A stretch of 64,000 bases of DNA from Rhineura floridana (lineage: Eukaryota; Chordata; Lepidosauria; Squamata; Rhineuridae), in contig NC_084482.1 in assembly GCF_030035675.1 (NCBI RefSeq), positions 221,239,943 through 221,303,942 of the forward strand, written 5' to 3'. The number at the start of each line of letters is the position of its first letter. Position 1 is the stretch's first letter. A program made the translations under genes and the position numbers. The notes beneath the pieces were generated by a model. The model saw nothing but the letters and a program-made list of their open reading frames with translations, searched no databases and was not told the origin of the DNA. Of the stretch, positions 36,560 through 49,307 are shown one piece after another.

Positions 36560-38744
36560 ATTCTTTATAAAATTCTTCTGCAGTGTACACATTTTATTAA
36601 TATAAATAACTAAAAAATGTATTTTTGTGTATAACATGGTTTTTATTTTGCTTAGATGTTTTTTGTATTGGCTATTCTAACATCTTTCATAAAGTAAAAT
36701 GAATTCACTAGTTTTCTGCTGACGTATTTTAAATACATTTTCCAAACTGATTTCACTCCGCAGTCTCATCTGGTCTCAGTGCTATTTCCTAGCAGGCAAA
36801 TGAAGGACCTCACTGTCATCTGGTGCGCATAGAGAAAAGGAGTGAGAATTGGGTTTTGTCAGCGGTCACATAGCCAAATGGCTTCTCCAGGCAATAGAAG
36901 GGCCTTTAGGAATGGCAGTAAAGCTGCAGAAAATCTCTGCTTAAATTATTGAGGGAGGCAGTTTGTTGGGATAGATAGTTCTGGGCCAGATATATGAATG
37001 GTCTGGTAACTTCAAACTAATCCATGTTGTGTAACTAATCCATGTTATGCAATTGTTAATGATGCTTCCCTGTAGTTTCTCTCTGGGAAGCAGTATGCCT
37101 CTGAATGCCATTTTCTGGGAATCACAAGTGTGAAGATTACTGACTGGGAGGTCAGTTGCACAACTGCTGAACTCGGGGACCATGTTGCTTGAAGCACTTC
37201 CTGTTCCTGTCCCCTCCTGCCTCTTCCTTGGGATCTAGCCAGTAAAAGTGATTAGACTGGTGAGCTGGTGTTATTGTTGTTGTTGTTCCCAATGTAAATA
37301 ACAGGTGCACGTCAGGACCCCACTAGGGATCAGCTGCCCTGCACCTTCAATTTAGTGTTGCAAAGCTCATCGTGCAATTGTTTGTTGCATGATTGGTATC
37401 TCCTCTAGTTTGGCCCTCAGACTGGCAGTGGCTGTCCAAGGTCCTGTCCTCCAGCCTTCTTGCCTGAGAGCCTTTTGACTGAAAAGTTCTTCTGCCTCCA
37501 CCTCGTGCGCTCTGCCCAATGAGTAGGAGTCCCTCCCACAGGTTCCAGACTTTAATAACCTTGATTTCTAAAGTAGTTGTGTCAGAAACTCATTTCACAG
37601 AAAGCAAACTGGTGAGGTTTGGCCCAGAACTTGAATACAAGGCAGAGGTGGAGTCTGAGCCCAAGCACACAAGAGCACTTCTTTGAACCCAGTTTTTTTC
37701 CTGTGATAGCACGTCTATTTCACAGAAGGCAAACTCTATTTCTCTCCCCCTTCTGGCAGCCGACTTGCCCCTCCAATCTCTCTTTCTCTCTCCCTCCCCA
37801 ATTCACCAGCCATTCGCAACCTGATAGCAGCACCAATAGTGCTGCTTAGTGGACCTACAAACAGCAAGAAAGGGTATTGCTGATCACCCCAGAGGTTCCT
37901 GGGTCATCCTGTGCTATCTCCCATTTCCCAACAAAAGGAGAGGCAGCAACATGTGTGGTTGGTGAATTTTGGTAGGTCTGGCTGATTGGGAAGTCGTCGT
38001 TTCGGGCTTTTTTACGTAAAAATGTATTATAGCCCGGAACGGGTATCGGAACGTGGTTTGCGTGGACGTTTTGTGTCTTACTGCATGCATCCCATGTAGT
38101 CATGTGGGACTGGTGAATTTCAGAGGTCTGGCTTGCTGGGAAGTCCCCGTTCGGGGCTGTTCATTCCGTTCCGGAGGGCATTTTGGATGTTAAAGGGTTG
38201 ATAAAAATGCTATCGGAATGGTTTTTGTTCCTAAACGTTGTTCTCATGTGTCTCTAACACATCCTAGTGTTTTGGGCATCAATTTCTTTTCTAAAGAGCC
38301 CATTCCGGCGTGTTCCGTTCCAGCTTTTACACCGTCCCTCCTGAACACTTTACTTATTACACACAAATGTGTATATTGTATATATCACACAGCACACACG
38401 CACACACCTATCTTGCCACTGCTTCTGCTGGAGGCAAGAGAGGAAGAAGAGGTGCAATATTGGGACAGAAGGCAGGGAGGAAACTGTTGGCAGTGGGGGG
38501 GCAGAAGCAGCTTTTGCCACTTAGTCCTCCGATCGGTTAAGGAAAGGAGTTCTGGTTCCTAGAGAGGCAGGAAGTCTTAATCACATGGAGGGGGGGAGAG
38601 CATATTGAAGGGGAAGTAGGAGGGCTGTCTTCATTGGTATTCCGGGTAAAGAAAGTATTAGGCCCAGAGAGGAGGAAGCGGGAGCGTGCAGAGGGCAAAG
38701 AGGTGCAAGGGGGGGGATTTGGTATTTTTGTTGGGGGGTGAGGG
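36560..38744. other. 3' flank of unit B, no gene seen
   Basis: Paralogue of 17903-20063. Includes the repeat with internal direct repeat (37920-38555). No coding feature supported. Confidence 0.55.
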
Positions 38745-39925
38745 AAAAGGAGGGAAGAGCCCCACTCCCCCCTTTTCCTCAGGGGGACCCCTGCTGCATG
38801 CAATCCATCTGCAGAGGGGGGTCCGAAGTGCCGCGGGGTTGGCCTTTCGAGGCCCTCTTGGAAGCCATCGCCCAGGCAAAGGGATGCAGCTGTTGGGGGT
38901 TGATGTCCTGCGTTGGTTTTGAAAGCCACAGCTGGGGGAGGGGAGCTGCCTTTGCAATTCCTGGGCCTGACAGGGGACTGGTGGGGGGAGGGGAGAGAAG
39001 GAAGGTTTGCTTTTTGGGAGGGGGAGGGGATGATGGAAGAGCCCCCCCCTTCCCTCTGGGAACCCATAGAAAGTGTGTGGAGGGGGCCTGATCCATGCAG
39101 TCCAGAGGCAAAGTGTGGCCAAAACTGTTTCCACTGAAGCTGCCCCCCAACCCTTTTGCAGGTCAGCCCATTCCCCCCAAGGATGGAACGCAGCTCAGGC
39201 AGGGGGGGAAAGGGGGACCTCTTGATGCAGCCTTGTTGGGGGGCACATTGGAGGGGAGGGGAGAATGCTGTGCTGCTTTTCTGCCCCACAGCTGGAGGTA
39301 GAGCCCCTTTTGGATTTCCTCCACTGGAAGAGGGGCTGGTCAGTTTCCCTCCTGTCAGGCAAGGAAGATGGAGGGATGGAGAGAGGAATCTGAAACTGAC
39401 CAGGCTCTGAATGGGCTTTTAGAAGCTTTCAAGGCAGAGGATGGAGGAAATGGGTGAATAAATGTCCCCTCCTCAGCTGGGCTCCAGAGGAAGAGGCTTC
39501 TCCAGACATCCCCTTGGGAGTGTGTTGGAGGGGAACATCGAAGCCCCCTTGGGGTGGATCTCAGCTTCTCTTGCAGGATTGGCCCATCTGTGGGGGTGCT
39601 GGCAGCCAGCGTCCCCCCTGTCCAAAGCACAATAGCTGGGCAGTGGTCGCAAGAGACCTGTAAGGTCTGTGGCTAATGTAGTGGTTAGGGAATATTTTTC
39701 AACCCGAGGGCCACATTTACACACAAGCAGCAGTCCAAGGGCCAATTTACTGTCAAATGCCAGAGTGGGTAGAGCTATGGATGTGTCACTGACATTTGTA
39801 TAGTAGAGTCTCTTGTAGCCAGGAACAAGTCAGACATTTCTTCAGCACAATTAATTAATTATTAGATTTATATCCTGCCCTTCCTCCCAGTAGGAGCCCA
39901 GGACAGCAACACAGAGCTCTCTAAG
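38745..39925. other. Unit B-specific 1.2-kb segment, largely GC-rich
   Basis: Absent from unit A, where the flanking GGGGGGTGAGG and GGTCAGAGCA meet directly. About 38745-39660 is G-rich on the plus strand with many overlapping open frames on both strands, best explained by composition. About 39680-39840 resembles a hAT-type terminal region (GAGGGCCACATTTACACACA). About 39855-39915 is an antisense L2 3' tail (GATTTATATCCTGCCCTTCC). No TSD found; it may be a nested insertion in B or a deletion in A. Confidence 0.5.
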
Positions 39926-40032
39926 GAGCGGGGTCAGAGCACGGGGGGGAACTGCTTTCCCTCCCTAATGTTCCACTTTTGTTATGGGCCTTCACATCTC
40001 TACAGTAGTGTAGTGGCAAATTCAGAAGTGCA

Positions 40033-40205
40033 GGGTCCATTCATGATAGGCATGCCCCCTCCCATCCTGTTCCTGCTGGGTTGAGAATGAGATGCATGGT
40101 AATGCCTTCTCCCACAGCTAGGAGCCAAAAAACATGGAAGGGCAAAGTGTTGCCTCCTGAGAAGAGTCTCAGTGGCTGACTTCACCTCCTTTCACTCTGA
40201 TTCAC
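40033..40205. repeat. Unit B-specific insertion, unclassified
   Basis: Unit A runs straight from TTCAGAAGTGCA to CTCTAATTATCAGG; unit B has about 170 bp in between, starting GGGTCCATTCATGATAGGCA. Near its end TTTCACTCTGATTCACTCTA repeats the flank. Possibly a SINE or MITE; family unknown. Confidence 0.5.
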
Positions 40206-40831
40206 TCTAATTATCAGGAAAGAACAAGGAAGCATGTTAGAAGACTCTTCTCAGTGGCTGATACACTCTCCTTTCTTGCTGATTGGCTCATAGGTTGCTG
40301 GAGACATGGGGACTCTGCTGAGAGCCTGTTCCCAAAAAAGTAAGGGGTCTAAGACCTCCCCCCCCAGATCTATGCAGGTCTCTGGGTCTACTTTTGTTCA
40401 GCCCAGCCCACCTCACTGGATTGTTGTGAGGATGAACTTTTATGTGCCACTCTAGATTTCAGACATCCACTCTGTGTGGGACCTTCCACATCTGTGGAAG
40501 TGTGTGTGTCTATTGTATTGGAATCATAGTTTAATGCTGAACTATGTCCACAGAGACCCAGGTTCATATCCCTGCTCAGGAGTGAAATTCAGGTGGTGTC
40601 CTGGGCCCAGTGACAGTGTTGTTGTGAAGACAAAAGGAGGGGGACAAATTATGTTTCCCACGGTGAGCTCATTAGAGGAAAGCCTGCATAGAAATATAAA
40701 AATATATTGAAATGTTTGGATAAACATATAATAAGCAAATCAACTTATTACCCCAGTTGCTCAACCCTGTGCGGTGAGTTTGCTGTTAAGCTTTCCACCT
40801 TGTGCATCACCTCTCCAACTTGGAGTAGTGT
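40206..40831. other. 3' flank of unit B, no gene seen
   Basis: Paralogue of 20170-21154 without the solo LTR; the empty LTR site is at about 40760-40768. Confidence 0.55.
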
Positions 40832-40935
40832 TCTGTAACTTGGTGCCCTCCAGGTATGGTTGGACCAACTCCCATCAGCCCTGGACAACATGGCAAAACG
40901 CCAGGGATGATGGGAGTTGTAGTCCAGAAATGTCT
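40832..40935. repeat. Diverged hAT-like palindromic MITE, unit B
   Basis: Paralogue of 21155-21265, arms GGACCAACTCCCATCAGC and GATGGGAGTTGTAGTCC. Confidence 0.65.
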
Positions 40936-41137
40936 AAAGGTTAACTCAGATTATACAAGTGGATGGTACCAAATAACGTGTCCTGCTGATCTTGAAATGG
41001 GTGTATTGCAAGTAGTTCTTCATACTCTTTTCATTGCCCAGTGAGCTGAACCAGACTGAATGCATCTCACTTTTCCTCTCCCCATATTTCTGATGGAAAG
41101 ACTGGAGGTGTTTTGCATCCCCAGGAAGCTCCAAGAT

Positions 41138-44100
41138 AAGAACATAAGAACATAAGAAGAGCCTGCTGGATCAGGCCAGTGGCCCATCTAGTCCAGCATC
41201 CTGTTCTCACAGTGGCCAACCAGGTGCCTGGGGGAAGCCGGCAAGCAGGACCCGAGTGCAAGAACACTCTCCCCTCCTGAGGCTTCCGGCAACTGGTTTT
41301 CAGAAGCATGCTGCCTCTGACTAGGGTGGCAGAGCACAGCCATCATGGCTAGTAGCCATTGATAGCCCTGTCCTCCATGAATTTGTCTAATCTTCTTTTA
41401 AAGCCATCCAAGCTGGTGGCCATTACTGCATCTTGTGGGAGCAAATTCCATAGTTTAACTATGCGCTGAGTAAAGAAGTACTTCCTTTTGTCTGTCCTGA
41501 ATCTTCCAACATTCAGCTTCTTGGAATGTCCACGAGTTCTAGTATTATGAGAGAGGGAGAAGAACTTTTCTCTATCCACTTTCTCAATGCCATGCATAAT
41601 TTTATACACTTCTATCATGTCTCCTCTGACCCGCCTTTTCTCTAAACTAAAAAGCCCCAAATGCTGCAACCTTTCCTCGTAAGGGAGTCGCTCCATCCCC
41701 TTGATCATTCTGGTTGCCCTCTTCTGAACCTTTTCCAACTCTATAATATCCTTTTTGAGATGAGGCGACCAGAACTGTACACAGTATTCCAAATGCGGCC
41801 GCACCATAGATTTATACAACGGCATTATGATATCGGCTGTTTTATTTTCAATACCTTTCCTAATTATTGCTAGCATGGAATTTGCCTTTTTCACAGCTGC
41901 CGCACACTGGGTCGACATTTTCATCGTGCTGTCCACTACAACCCCGAGGTCTCTCTCCTGGTCGGTCACCGCCAGTTCAGACCCCATGAGCGTATATGTG
42001 AAATTAAGATTTTTTGCTCCAATATGCATAATTTTACACTTGTTTATATTGAATTGCATTTGCCATTTTTCTGCCCATTCACTCAGTTTGGAGAGGTCTT
42101 TTTGGAGCTCTTCGCAATCCCTTTTTGTTTTAACAACCCTGAACAATTTAGTGTCATCAGCAAACTTGGCCACTTCACTGCTCACTCCTAATTCTAGGTC
42201 ATTAATGAAGAAGTTGAAAAGTACAGGTCCCAATACCGATCCTTGAGGGACTCCACTTTCTACAGCCCTCCATTGGGAGAACTGTCCGTTTATTCCTACT
42301 CTCTGCTTTCTGCTTCTTAACCAATTTCTTATCCACAAGAGGACCTCGCCTCTTATTCCATGACTGCTAAGCTTCCTCAGAAGCCTTTGGTGAGGTACCT
42401 TGTGAAATGGTTTTTGAAAGTCTAAGTACACTATGTCCACTGGATCACCTCTATCTATATGCTTGTTGACACTCTCAAAGAATTCTAATAGGTTACTGAG
42501 ACAGGACTTTCCCTTGCAGAAGCCATGCTGGCTCTGCTTCAGCAGGGCTTGTTCTTCTATGTGCTTAGTTAATCTAGCTTTAATTCTACCAGTTTTCCTG
42601 GGACAGAAGTTAAGCTAACTGGCCTGTAATTTCCGGGATCCCCTCTGGATCCCTTTTTGAAGATTGGCATTACATTGGCCACTTTCCAGTCCTCAGGCAC
42701 GGAGGAGGACCCTAGGGACAAGTTACATATTTTAGTTAGCAGATCAGCAATTTCACATTTGAGTTCTTTGAGAACTCTCGGGTGGATGCCATCCGGGCCC
42801 GGTGATTTGTCAGTTTTTATATTGTCCATTAAGCTTAGAACTTCCTCTCTCGTTACCACTATTTGTCTCAGTTCCTCAGAATCCCTTCCTGCAAATGTTA
42901 GTTCAGGTTCAGGGATCTGCCCTATATCTTCCACTGTGAAGACAGATGCAAAGAATTCATTTAGCTTCTCTGCAATCTCCTTATCGTTCTTTAGTACACC
43001 TTTGACTCCCTTATCATCCAAGGGTCCAATCGTCTCCCTAGATGGTCTCCTGCTTTGAATGTATTGATAGAATTTTTTGTTGTTGGTTTTTATGTTCTTA
43101 GCAATGTGCTCCTCAAATTCTTTTTTAGCATCCCTTATTGTCTTCTTGCATTTCTTTTGCCAGAGTTTGTGTTCTTTTTTATTTTCTTCATTTGGACAAG
43201 ACTTCCATTTTTTGAAGGAAGACTTTTTGCCTCTAAGAGCTTATTTGACTTTGCTCGTTAACCATGCTGGGATCATCTTGGCCCTGGCGGTACCTTTTCT
43301 GATCTGCGGTATGCACTCCAGTTGAGCTTCTAATATAGTGTTTTTAAACAACTTCCAAGCATTTTCGAGTGATGTGACCCTCTGGACTTTGTTTTTCAGC
43401 TTTCTTTTTACCAATCCCCTCATTTTTGTGAAGTTTCCTCTTTTGAAGTCAAATGTGACCGTGTTGGATTTTCTTGGCAATTGGCCAGTTACATGTATGT
43501 TTAATTTAATAGCACTGTGGTCACTGCTCCCAATTGGTTCAACACCACTTACATCTTGCACCAGGTCCCGGTCCCCACTGAGGATTAAGTCCAGGGTTGC
43601 CGTCCCTCTGGTCGGTTCCATGACCAACTGGTCTAGGGAATAGTCATTTAGAATATCTAGAAACTTTGCTTCTTTGTCATGACTGGAACACATATGCAGC
43701 CAGTCTATGTCCGGGTAGTTGAAGTCACCCATTACTACCACATTTCCTAGTTTGGATGCTTCCTCAATTTCATATCTCATCTCAAGGTCTCCCTGAGCAT
43801 TTTGATCAGGGGGACGATAGATCGTTCCCAGTATTAAGTCCCTCCTGGGGCATGGTATCACCACCCACAACAATTCTGTGGAGGAGTCTGCCTCTTTTGG
43901 GGTTTCGAGCTTGCTGGATTCAATGCCTTCTTTCATGTATAGAGCGACTCCGCCACCAATACGTCCTTCCCTGTCCTTCCGATATAGTTTATATCCAGGG
44001 ATAACCGTATCCCACTGGTTTCCTCCATTCCACCAGGTCTCCGTTATGCTCACTATATCAGTGCTCTCCTCTAAGACCAAGCACTCCAGTTCTCCCATTG

Positions 44101-44158
44101 GTTCGCAGGCTCCTAGCATTAGCGTACAGGCACTTGTAAGCAGGCCTGGGGTAATTTG
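41138..44158 (-). mobile_element. CR1 LINE with endonuclease and RT, in the B/C interval
   Basis: The longest CR1 here. The minus strand has an APE-type endonuclease (44119-43241) with SITETWW, YRPPDQNAQG, GDFNYPDIDW and GSSDHSAI, then RT (43021-42569 and 42440-41349) with FADD. A TAA ends the endonuclease frame at about 43241 in a row of otherwise open codons, and a short loss near 42590 shifts the RT frame; beyond these the frame is intact. The start lies close to the beginning of ORF2, with no ORF1. The 3' end has two or three AAGAACATAAG-type units. Compared with the A/B interval, about 11 bp of target (GGAGTCATTAG) are missing rather than duplicated. Confidence 0.95.
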
Positions 44159-44660
44159 ACCAAATTCACCCCCAGTATTTCTTTACAATGTGTGCAAAAC
44201 CTATTTTTTTGCCAACTGTCATGGAGATGACATGGAATTAATATCTGTGCAGATTAAATTTTTAATTATATCCCTGATGAAAAGGGCCCAATAATAAAGC
44301 CTGAAATGGTTCACAAGGTGACGAAGAAACTCTGTGGGGCTCAGGAATTAAAGACTTTGCGGAAGCAGAAGCAGAGATGAGAGGTGAGGGGTCTGAGATG
44401 GGTGAAATTCCTGAGGGTAGTAAAGGACAGAAGAGGTGCCCAAGCATGGAGAAAAGTCTGGAAGAAACTGGAGAATGTTCTGAGAGAGATTTGGGGCCTT
44501 TAAGGCCTTTTGCAGATCAAGCATTGTGGGGGAAAACAACAGAGGAAAGGGATGTGCCATTTATTGATTTGGATTGAGGCTGCTTGTAACATTCAAACCT
44601 CTGGAACCCAAATTTGCATGAAGAGTGAAATCCCTCCCATCCTCCGTCTCTCCCCTGCAG
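44159..44660 (+). other. Unit C 5' region upstream of the leader exon
   Basis: Paralogue of 21500-21587 and 23295-23673. Holds the small frame 44447-44577 (MEKSLEETGECSERD to PFIDLD), which in unit B differs in only a few codons. No recognised domain. Acceptor CTCTCCCCTGCAG ends at 44660. Confidence 0.4.
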
Positions 44661-44831
44661 GCCCTTGAGAGCTGCTCCCTACAAAACATGTATTGTGGCG
44701 AAAGGTGTGGGAGTCCCAGAACTGGCCTAGTTTACTCCTCCCTCTCAGGCAGCGCCATGGCCTCAGAGGCACCATCCGGATTGTCTCTTCTGTGGGATAG
44801 AGTGGAAAGAGCAGCAGGGCAGCCCAATCAG
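44661..44831 (+). CDS. KRAB-ZNF leader exon, unit C
   Basis: Same 57-codon exon as 23674-23844, open in the frame ending LLWDRVERAAGQPNQ, donor CAG|GTAAGG. ATG at 44757 in the same strong context. Substitutions relative to unit B upstream of the ATG change residues (LQNMYCGERC against LRNVHRGESC), while the part after the ATG is unchanged, which fits translation starting at the ATG. Confidence 0.65.
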
Positions 44832-44931
44832 GTAAGGGGAGGATCATTGGGGGAGAGACCGAGGGGACAGCTGGGGTGGATCTCCCTGAGCGTAGTGGGG
44901 AGGGCTCTGGGAGAATACTACCTCTGAGGCT

Positions 44932-45062
44932 GCATAAGGAGAGCCTGCCGGATCAGGCCAATAGCCCGTCTGTTCCAGCAGCCGGTTCTTGCAGTGGCCG
45001 ACCAGATGCCTGTGGGAAGCCTGCAAGCAGGACCTGAACACATGAGCACTCGCCCCACTTGT
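44932..45062 (-). repeat. CR1 3' fragment, unit C
   Basis: Paralogue of 23942-24065, antisense CR1 3' UTR. Confidence 0.75.
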
Positions 45063-45665
45063 GATTCGGTGACACGTGTCTGGCAGAACTCTGGCAAAAC
45101 TCCTAAAATACACTCTTGGAGAGGTGGGATCTTTTTTGAGAGTCAATCAAGCTCTGCCCTGCAATTGTGTCTAAGCAGTGTAAAATCCAGAAATACTCAC
45201 CCCCACAAAAGCTAAATAAAAAGGAACTGTACTAAAGAAATGCAAAGAAAAAGAGAGTGGGACAGCTTCAAGAGAGTCACACGGCTTGGTACCAAAATAC
45301 CTGATGGAACGCCTCTCCTGACACGAACCCACTCGTACACTAGGCTTAACATCTAAGGCCCTCCTCCGGGTGCCCACTCCGAGGGAAACTCGGAGTCTGG
45401 CAACAAGGGAGAGGGCCTTCTGAGTGGTGGCCCCCAAATTATGGAATGATTTCTGTGATGAGGTGAGCCTGGCGCCAACACTGTTATCTTTTTGGCACCA
45501 GGTCAAGACTTTCCTCTTCTCCCAAGCATTTTAGCATGTGCTTTTAAATTGCTTTTTAAAATGTATTTTTAGATTTCTATATTGCTTTTGTGGTAAACCA
45601 CCCAGAGAGCTTCGGCTATGGGGTTGTATATGAATGCAATAAAATTAATTAATTAATGAATTAAT
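45063..45665 (+). repeat. L2 LINE 3' end, unit C
   Basis: From about 45262: decayed L2 C-terminal sequence, CAAGACTTTCCTCTTCTCCC, the 3' UTR with ACCACCCAGAGAGCTTCGGC and a TTAATTAATTAAT tail. Paralogue of 24190-24592. The first 200 bp are unassigned and differ from unit B by an insertion near 45155-45260. Confidence 0.75.
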
Positions 45666-45744
45666 CCCAGCGTGCCCCACTGGTCAGGCTATTAGTACGA
45701 TATGAACCAAAGTGTAGCTGCCAAGTGTCCTGCTCTGTTGCCAT

Positions 45745-46074
<330 letters not shown>

Positions 46075-46176
46075 TGACTGATGAATGCTGAAGATATGAA
46101 TTTAGTACCTGTGCTATTTAACCTTCCCCAGCAGGGATGTTGTTAGAGAAATGGGTGGCTGAGCCCCAGATATTTG

Positions 46177-46402
46177 GGGAGGGACTGCAGCTCAGAGGGG
46201 GAACACCTGCTTTTCTTGTAGAAGGTCCGAGGTTCAGTCCCTGGTAGGTCCAAGAAGGGTGAAATGATCCTGTAGGAGTTGCTGGAAAAGAGGTGCTTTC
46301 TCTGCCTGAGATCCTGGAGATCCATTGCTAGTTCTAGTAGCCAAGGCTGGGCTAGATGGACAAATTCTCTGATCTGGTGTAATGCAACTTCCTCTGTTCT
46401 TG
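46177..46402 (+). mobile_element. tRNA-derived SINE, unit C
   Basis: Same insertion as 25101-25313. The B-box region AGGTTCAGTCCCTGG is better kept here. Confidence 0.75.
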
Positions 46403-47274
46403 GGGCTTTTTGATCATTAAATGTGAGGAAGGAGCTCCAAAACCCCAGCAGAGCATCTTTTCCTGCATCCCCAGCAGGTAATTGACATTCTGTGACTTAT
46501 ACTCTAAACTCCCAGTGGGAAAAGATGCTCCTGGGAGCATCCAGTGCCTCCTCCCTTCCTCTGCCCAAAGGTCAGCTTTTGTCTTTGAAGCAGGAAGAAG
46601 CGGCAGTTTGGAGAAGAGGAAGCGGAGGTGGAGGCTACAGTTTGTAGGGAATGACCTCCAGAAGACAGGACAGAGAGCAAGATTTAGCTTTGCCAGCCCT
46701 GGTGGGAAGTCTGGAAACAGAAATGGAGCACAGAGACTCTTTGACTCAGGCAGGGACACAGCGAAGACAGGAGGCAAGAGGGACCCCGAGAAAGGCTCCT
46801 TGGCAGCTAGAACAAGGGCCGTTCCCTCAGCTAGCAGAGATCCCGGGAAAGCAGGAATTGCAGCAGCGCCCTTCAAAGGGGACGTTTGCTCCGGCAGGAA
46901 AGGGTCCAGAGAAGGCAGGAACCTGCGGTGATGAATGAAAAGCAGGGGAGGGTGATGGAGTCAGACCCCAGTTGACATCTGGGGCTAAGAGAGATTTCAA
47001 GCAGCAAAAGGAACCGCACAAACTGGAACCCAGAGTGGGACCAGGAGTTCAGTTTTATCCACTTTTGGGAAAGGTTTCAAAGCAGATTCCCACATTGGTT
47101 AGCTGAGGGAGTTGTCTCTCCTGACCAGGTCATGTCCTGTGCATACGACTTGCAATGTCATCTCAGCTGAGAAGACCAATTTTAATCCTTAGGCTACTTT
47201 TTCCCATCAGGCCTCTTTGTTTCTGTTGCAAAGTGACCCATATAGAAGCCATTTTTAAAGCTCATATTATCAAT
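46403..47274 (+). other. Conserved purine-rich intron block, unit C
   Basis: Paralogue of 4620-5560. A 149-codon frame (46482-46931) keeps the same reading as unit A over most of its length. The second frame starting MTSRRQDREQDL is 95 codons (46651-46938). No domain recognised. Confidence 0.5.
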
Positions 47275-47940
47275 ATTGAGCTGGAGGGTCTCCCAGGCTC
47301 ATAAAGTAGTAGCCAGCCAACATCACCTTCACCTGTATAAATCTCCTGTGCTTTAAGATCAGCAGATGAGGCCTTCCTGGTGGTCCCTACACGGGATGAG
47401 TTACATTGTGATTTTTCAGTAAAGGCTCCTTGACATAGAACATTCTCCCTACGTTGGGCCTCGTCTCTTTATACTTCCATGCTGTCGGTCAAGACACATC
47501 TTTTGGGGAAGGTGTTCGGAGGAAGACAGACCCGAAATTCCTGCTGCTTCTAATAGTTGTCATTCAGTGTTTTATTGTGTGTTTGGATAGACTGTGGGAG
47601 ATTTTTGGGATGTTTATATATTCTTATCTACTTCTTCTTTATTATAAACTGTCCTGTCCAAAAAGGTGACATATACTTCACCTACATGACAATGAATAAG
47701 TAAATATCCACTAATAGCAGAGCTGTAAAAAAATGGAAGAAAATAACGAACTGATAACAGAAACCAGCAATGCGCAATATTGCACCTCATCTTCGTCTCT
47801 TCCCTCCTGCAGTAGCAGAAGCAAGACAGGCGTGTCCGTGTGTGATATACATAATAGTTTTTGCCGGCAGTTAGGTCTGACCAGGTGAACCAAGTGGCCA
47901 GAGATCCCAGCCAAGAATCTTTTTACGTCTAGGAATATCT
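47275..47940. repeat. Old L2-like fragment and unclassified repeat, unit C
   Basis: Paralogue of 5561-6230: an L2-like end to about 47690, then the antisense copy of the dispersed repeat also seen at 19690 and 38360. Confidence 0.4.
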
Positions 47941-48256
47941 AATCGACGATCAGCAAAGGAAATCTTTATCAGTGTCTATGTATAATTAACACATCTAATT
48001 TACTATACTTTGTGGACATAGCCACATATCAGAACATAGGTCTTACACAGCACATACAAAGGGGATGTACGCTAACGTGTTGCATTTCAAAGGACAGCAT
48101 AGGTCACATTGATTTCCATCTGAAAAGGAGTGATCTCACCTTTGCTGCGTGTGGACCTTAACACTCAGAGCAGGTGGTTCTTTCTTCGACCAGTGTCACG
48201 GACAACTGGTAAAAATCCCCAAGGCTGTTTGTCTTTTATAGCTCTAGTTTGTATCT
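47941..48256. other. Unit C intron, no feature seen
   Basis: Near-identical to 6231-6543. Nothing recognised. Confidence 0.6.
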
Positions 48257-48264
48257 ATCTAGAC

Positions 48265-48400
48265 CAGGGTTTCCCGACCTTTGAGCCACAGATGTTGTGG
48301 GACTACAACTCCCATCAGCCCCATCCAGCATGGCCAATGGTCAGGAATTATGGGAACTGTAGTCCAGCAACATCTGTGGACCAAAGGTTGGGAAACCCTG
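48265..48400. mobile_element. hAT-type MITE, unit C
   Basis: Same 136-bp insertion as 6552-6687, with TSD ATCTAGAC at 48257-48264 and 48401-48408. Confidence 0.92.
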
Positions 48401-48408
48401 ATCTAGAC

Positions 48409-49307
48409 TCTGTCAGTTCATGCTCATATTACTACTATACTCTTGTTTCCATCATTTGAACTCTCATCCTAACCTGCATCTTGATGCTGATGTTGTTTTC
48501 TGATAAGTTCTCCTGACTCACCCCTGTACAGCTTCAGCCATATATAGACATGATCATTGGCTGAATGCCCGGACTCCTTATAAAATGTTGATACTTTACG
48601 GGAAAGAATTTATTTTGGAACTACTGTAAACAAAACTCAAAGGAAAAAAGACACTTTAACTGGCAGCTTGTCTTTTTACTCATGTTTTGGCTTGTATTGT
48701 TTGCGCTACTTTTCCACACATAATTCTATGTAAATCAATTATAAAGAATTGGAGATGGCCAATTTCTATAAATACAGGTGGCCTGTGACACAGTGAATTG
48801 CATCCGCTGTTGCTGACTTTACTAGGTTCTGCCCTAGTAGTTTGCAGCCTACTAAGAAGCTGGCTTTACTAGGTTCACCCCCAACAGGCATTTCAAGATG
48901 AGCTTCATGCCCAGTGGACGCATGTTCACAAGTGCCAGACTGACCCTACTTGGTCCACACAACTCTGTTCTATTCACCGAGAGCAGGACTTACCAGATCA
49001 AAATTATACCTTTTCTTATCTATAAAAATCTCTGTTTGTAAGGGCTGAATATTTTCTGGTCAAAAGTAACTAGTCTTGTCTATTTCCTTCAAAGAGTCGG
49101 ACCTCCATTCGTGTTGGGAAGAAAGAAAAGATCCCTTTATCCAGTATCCCAAAGATGCGACATCAACAGGTAGATGTTCAGCTGCGTTGAGGCCCCATTT
49201 TGGTTTGGAAAATGTAGGATTTTTCAGTTCCTGTGTAATATGATTCGTTGCAGATTAATTGACCCATCAGGGTGTGAGTTCTCCTGGAGAACATCTTAGA
49301 TGTCTTT
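48409..49307. other. Unit C intron, no gene seen
   Basis: Paralogue of 6696-7595. Nothing recognised. Confidence 0.6.

Noticed and set aside
38537-39410. Several frames of 70-250 codons on both strands
   Set aside because: They overlap in G-rich DNA, lack recognisable domains and are absent from unit A.
44447-44577. SCAN domain exon upstream of the leader exon
   Set aside because: Many squamate KRAB-ZNFs have SCAN, but this short frame shows no SCAN helices or conserved residues.
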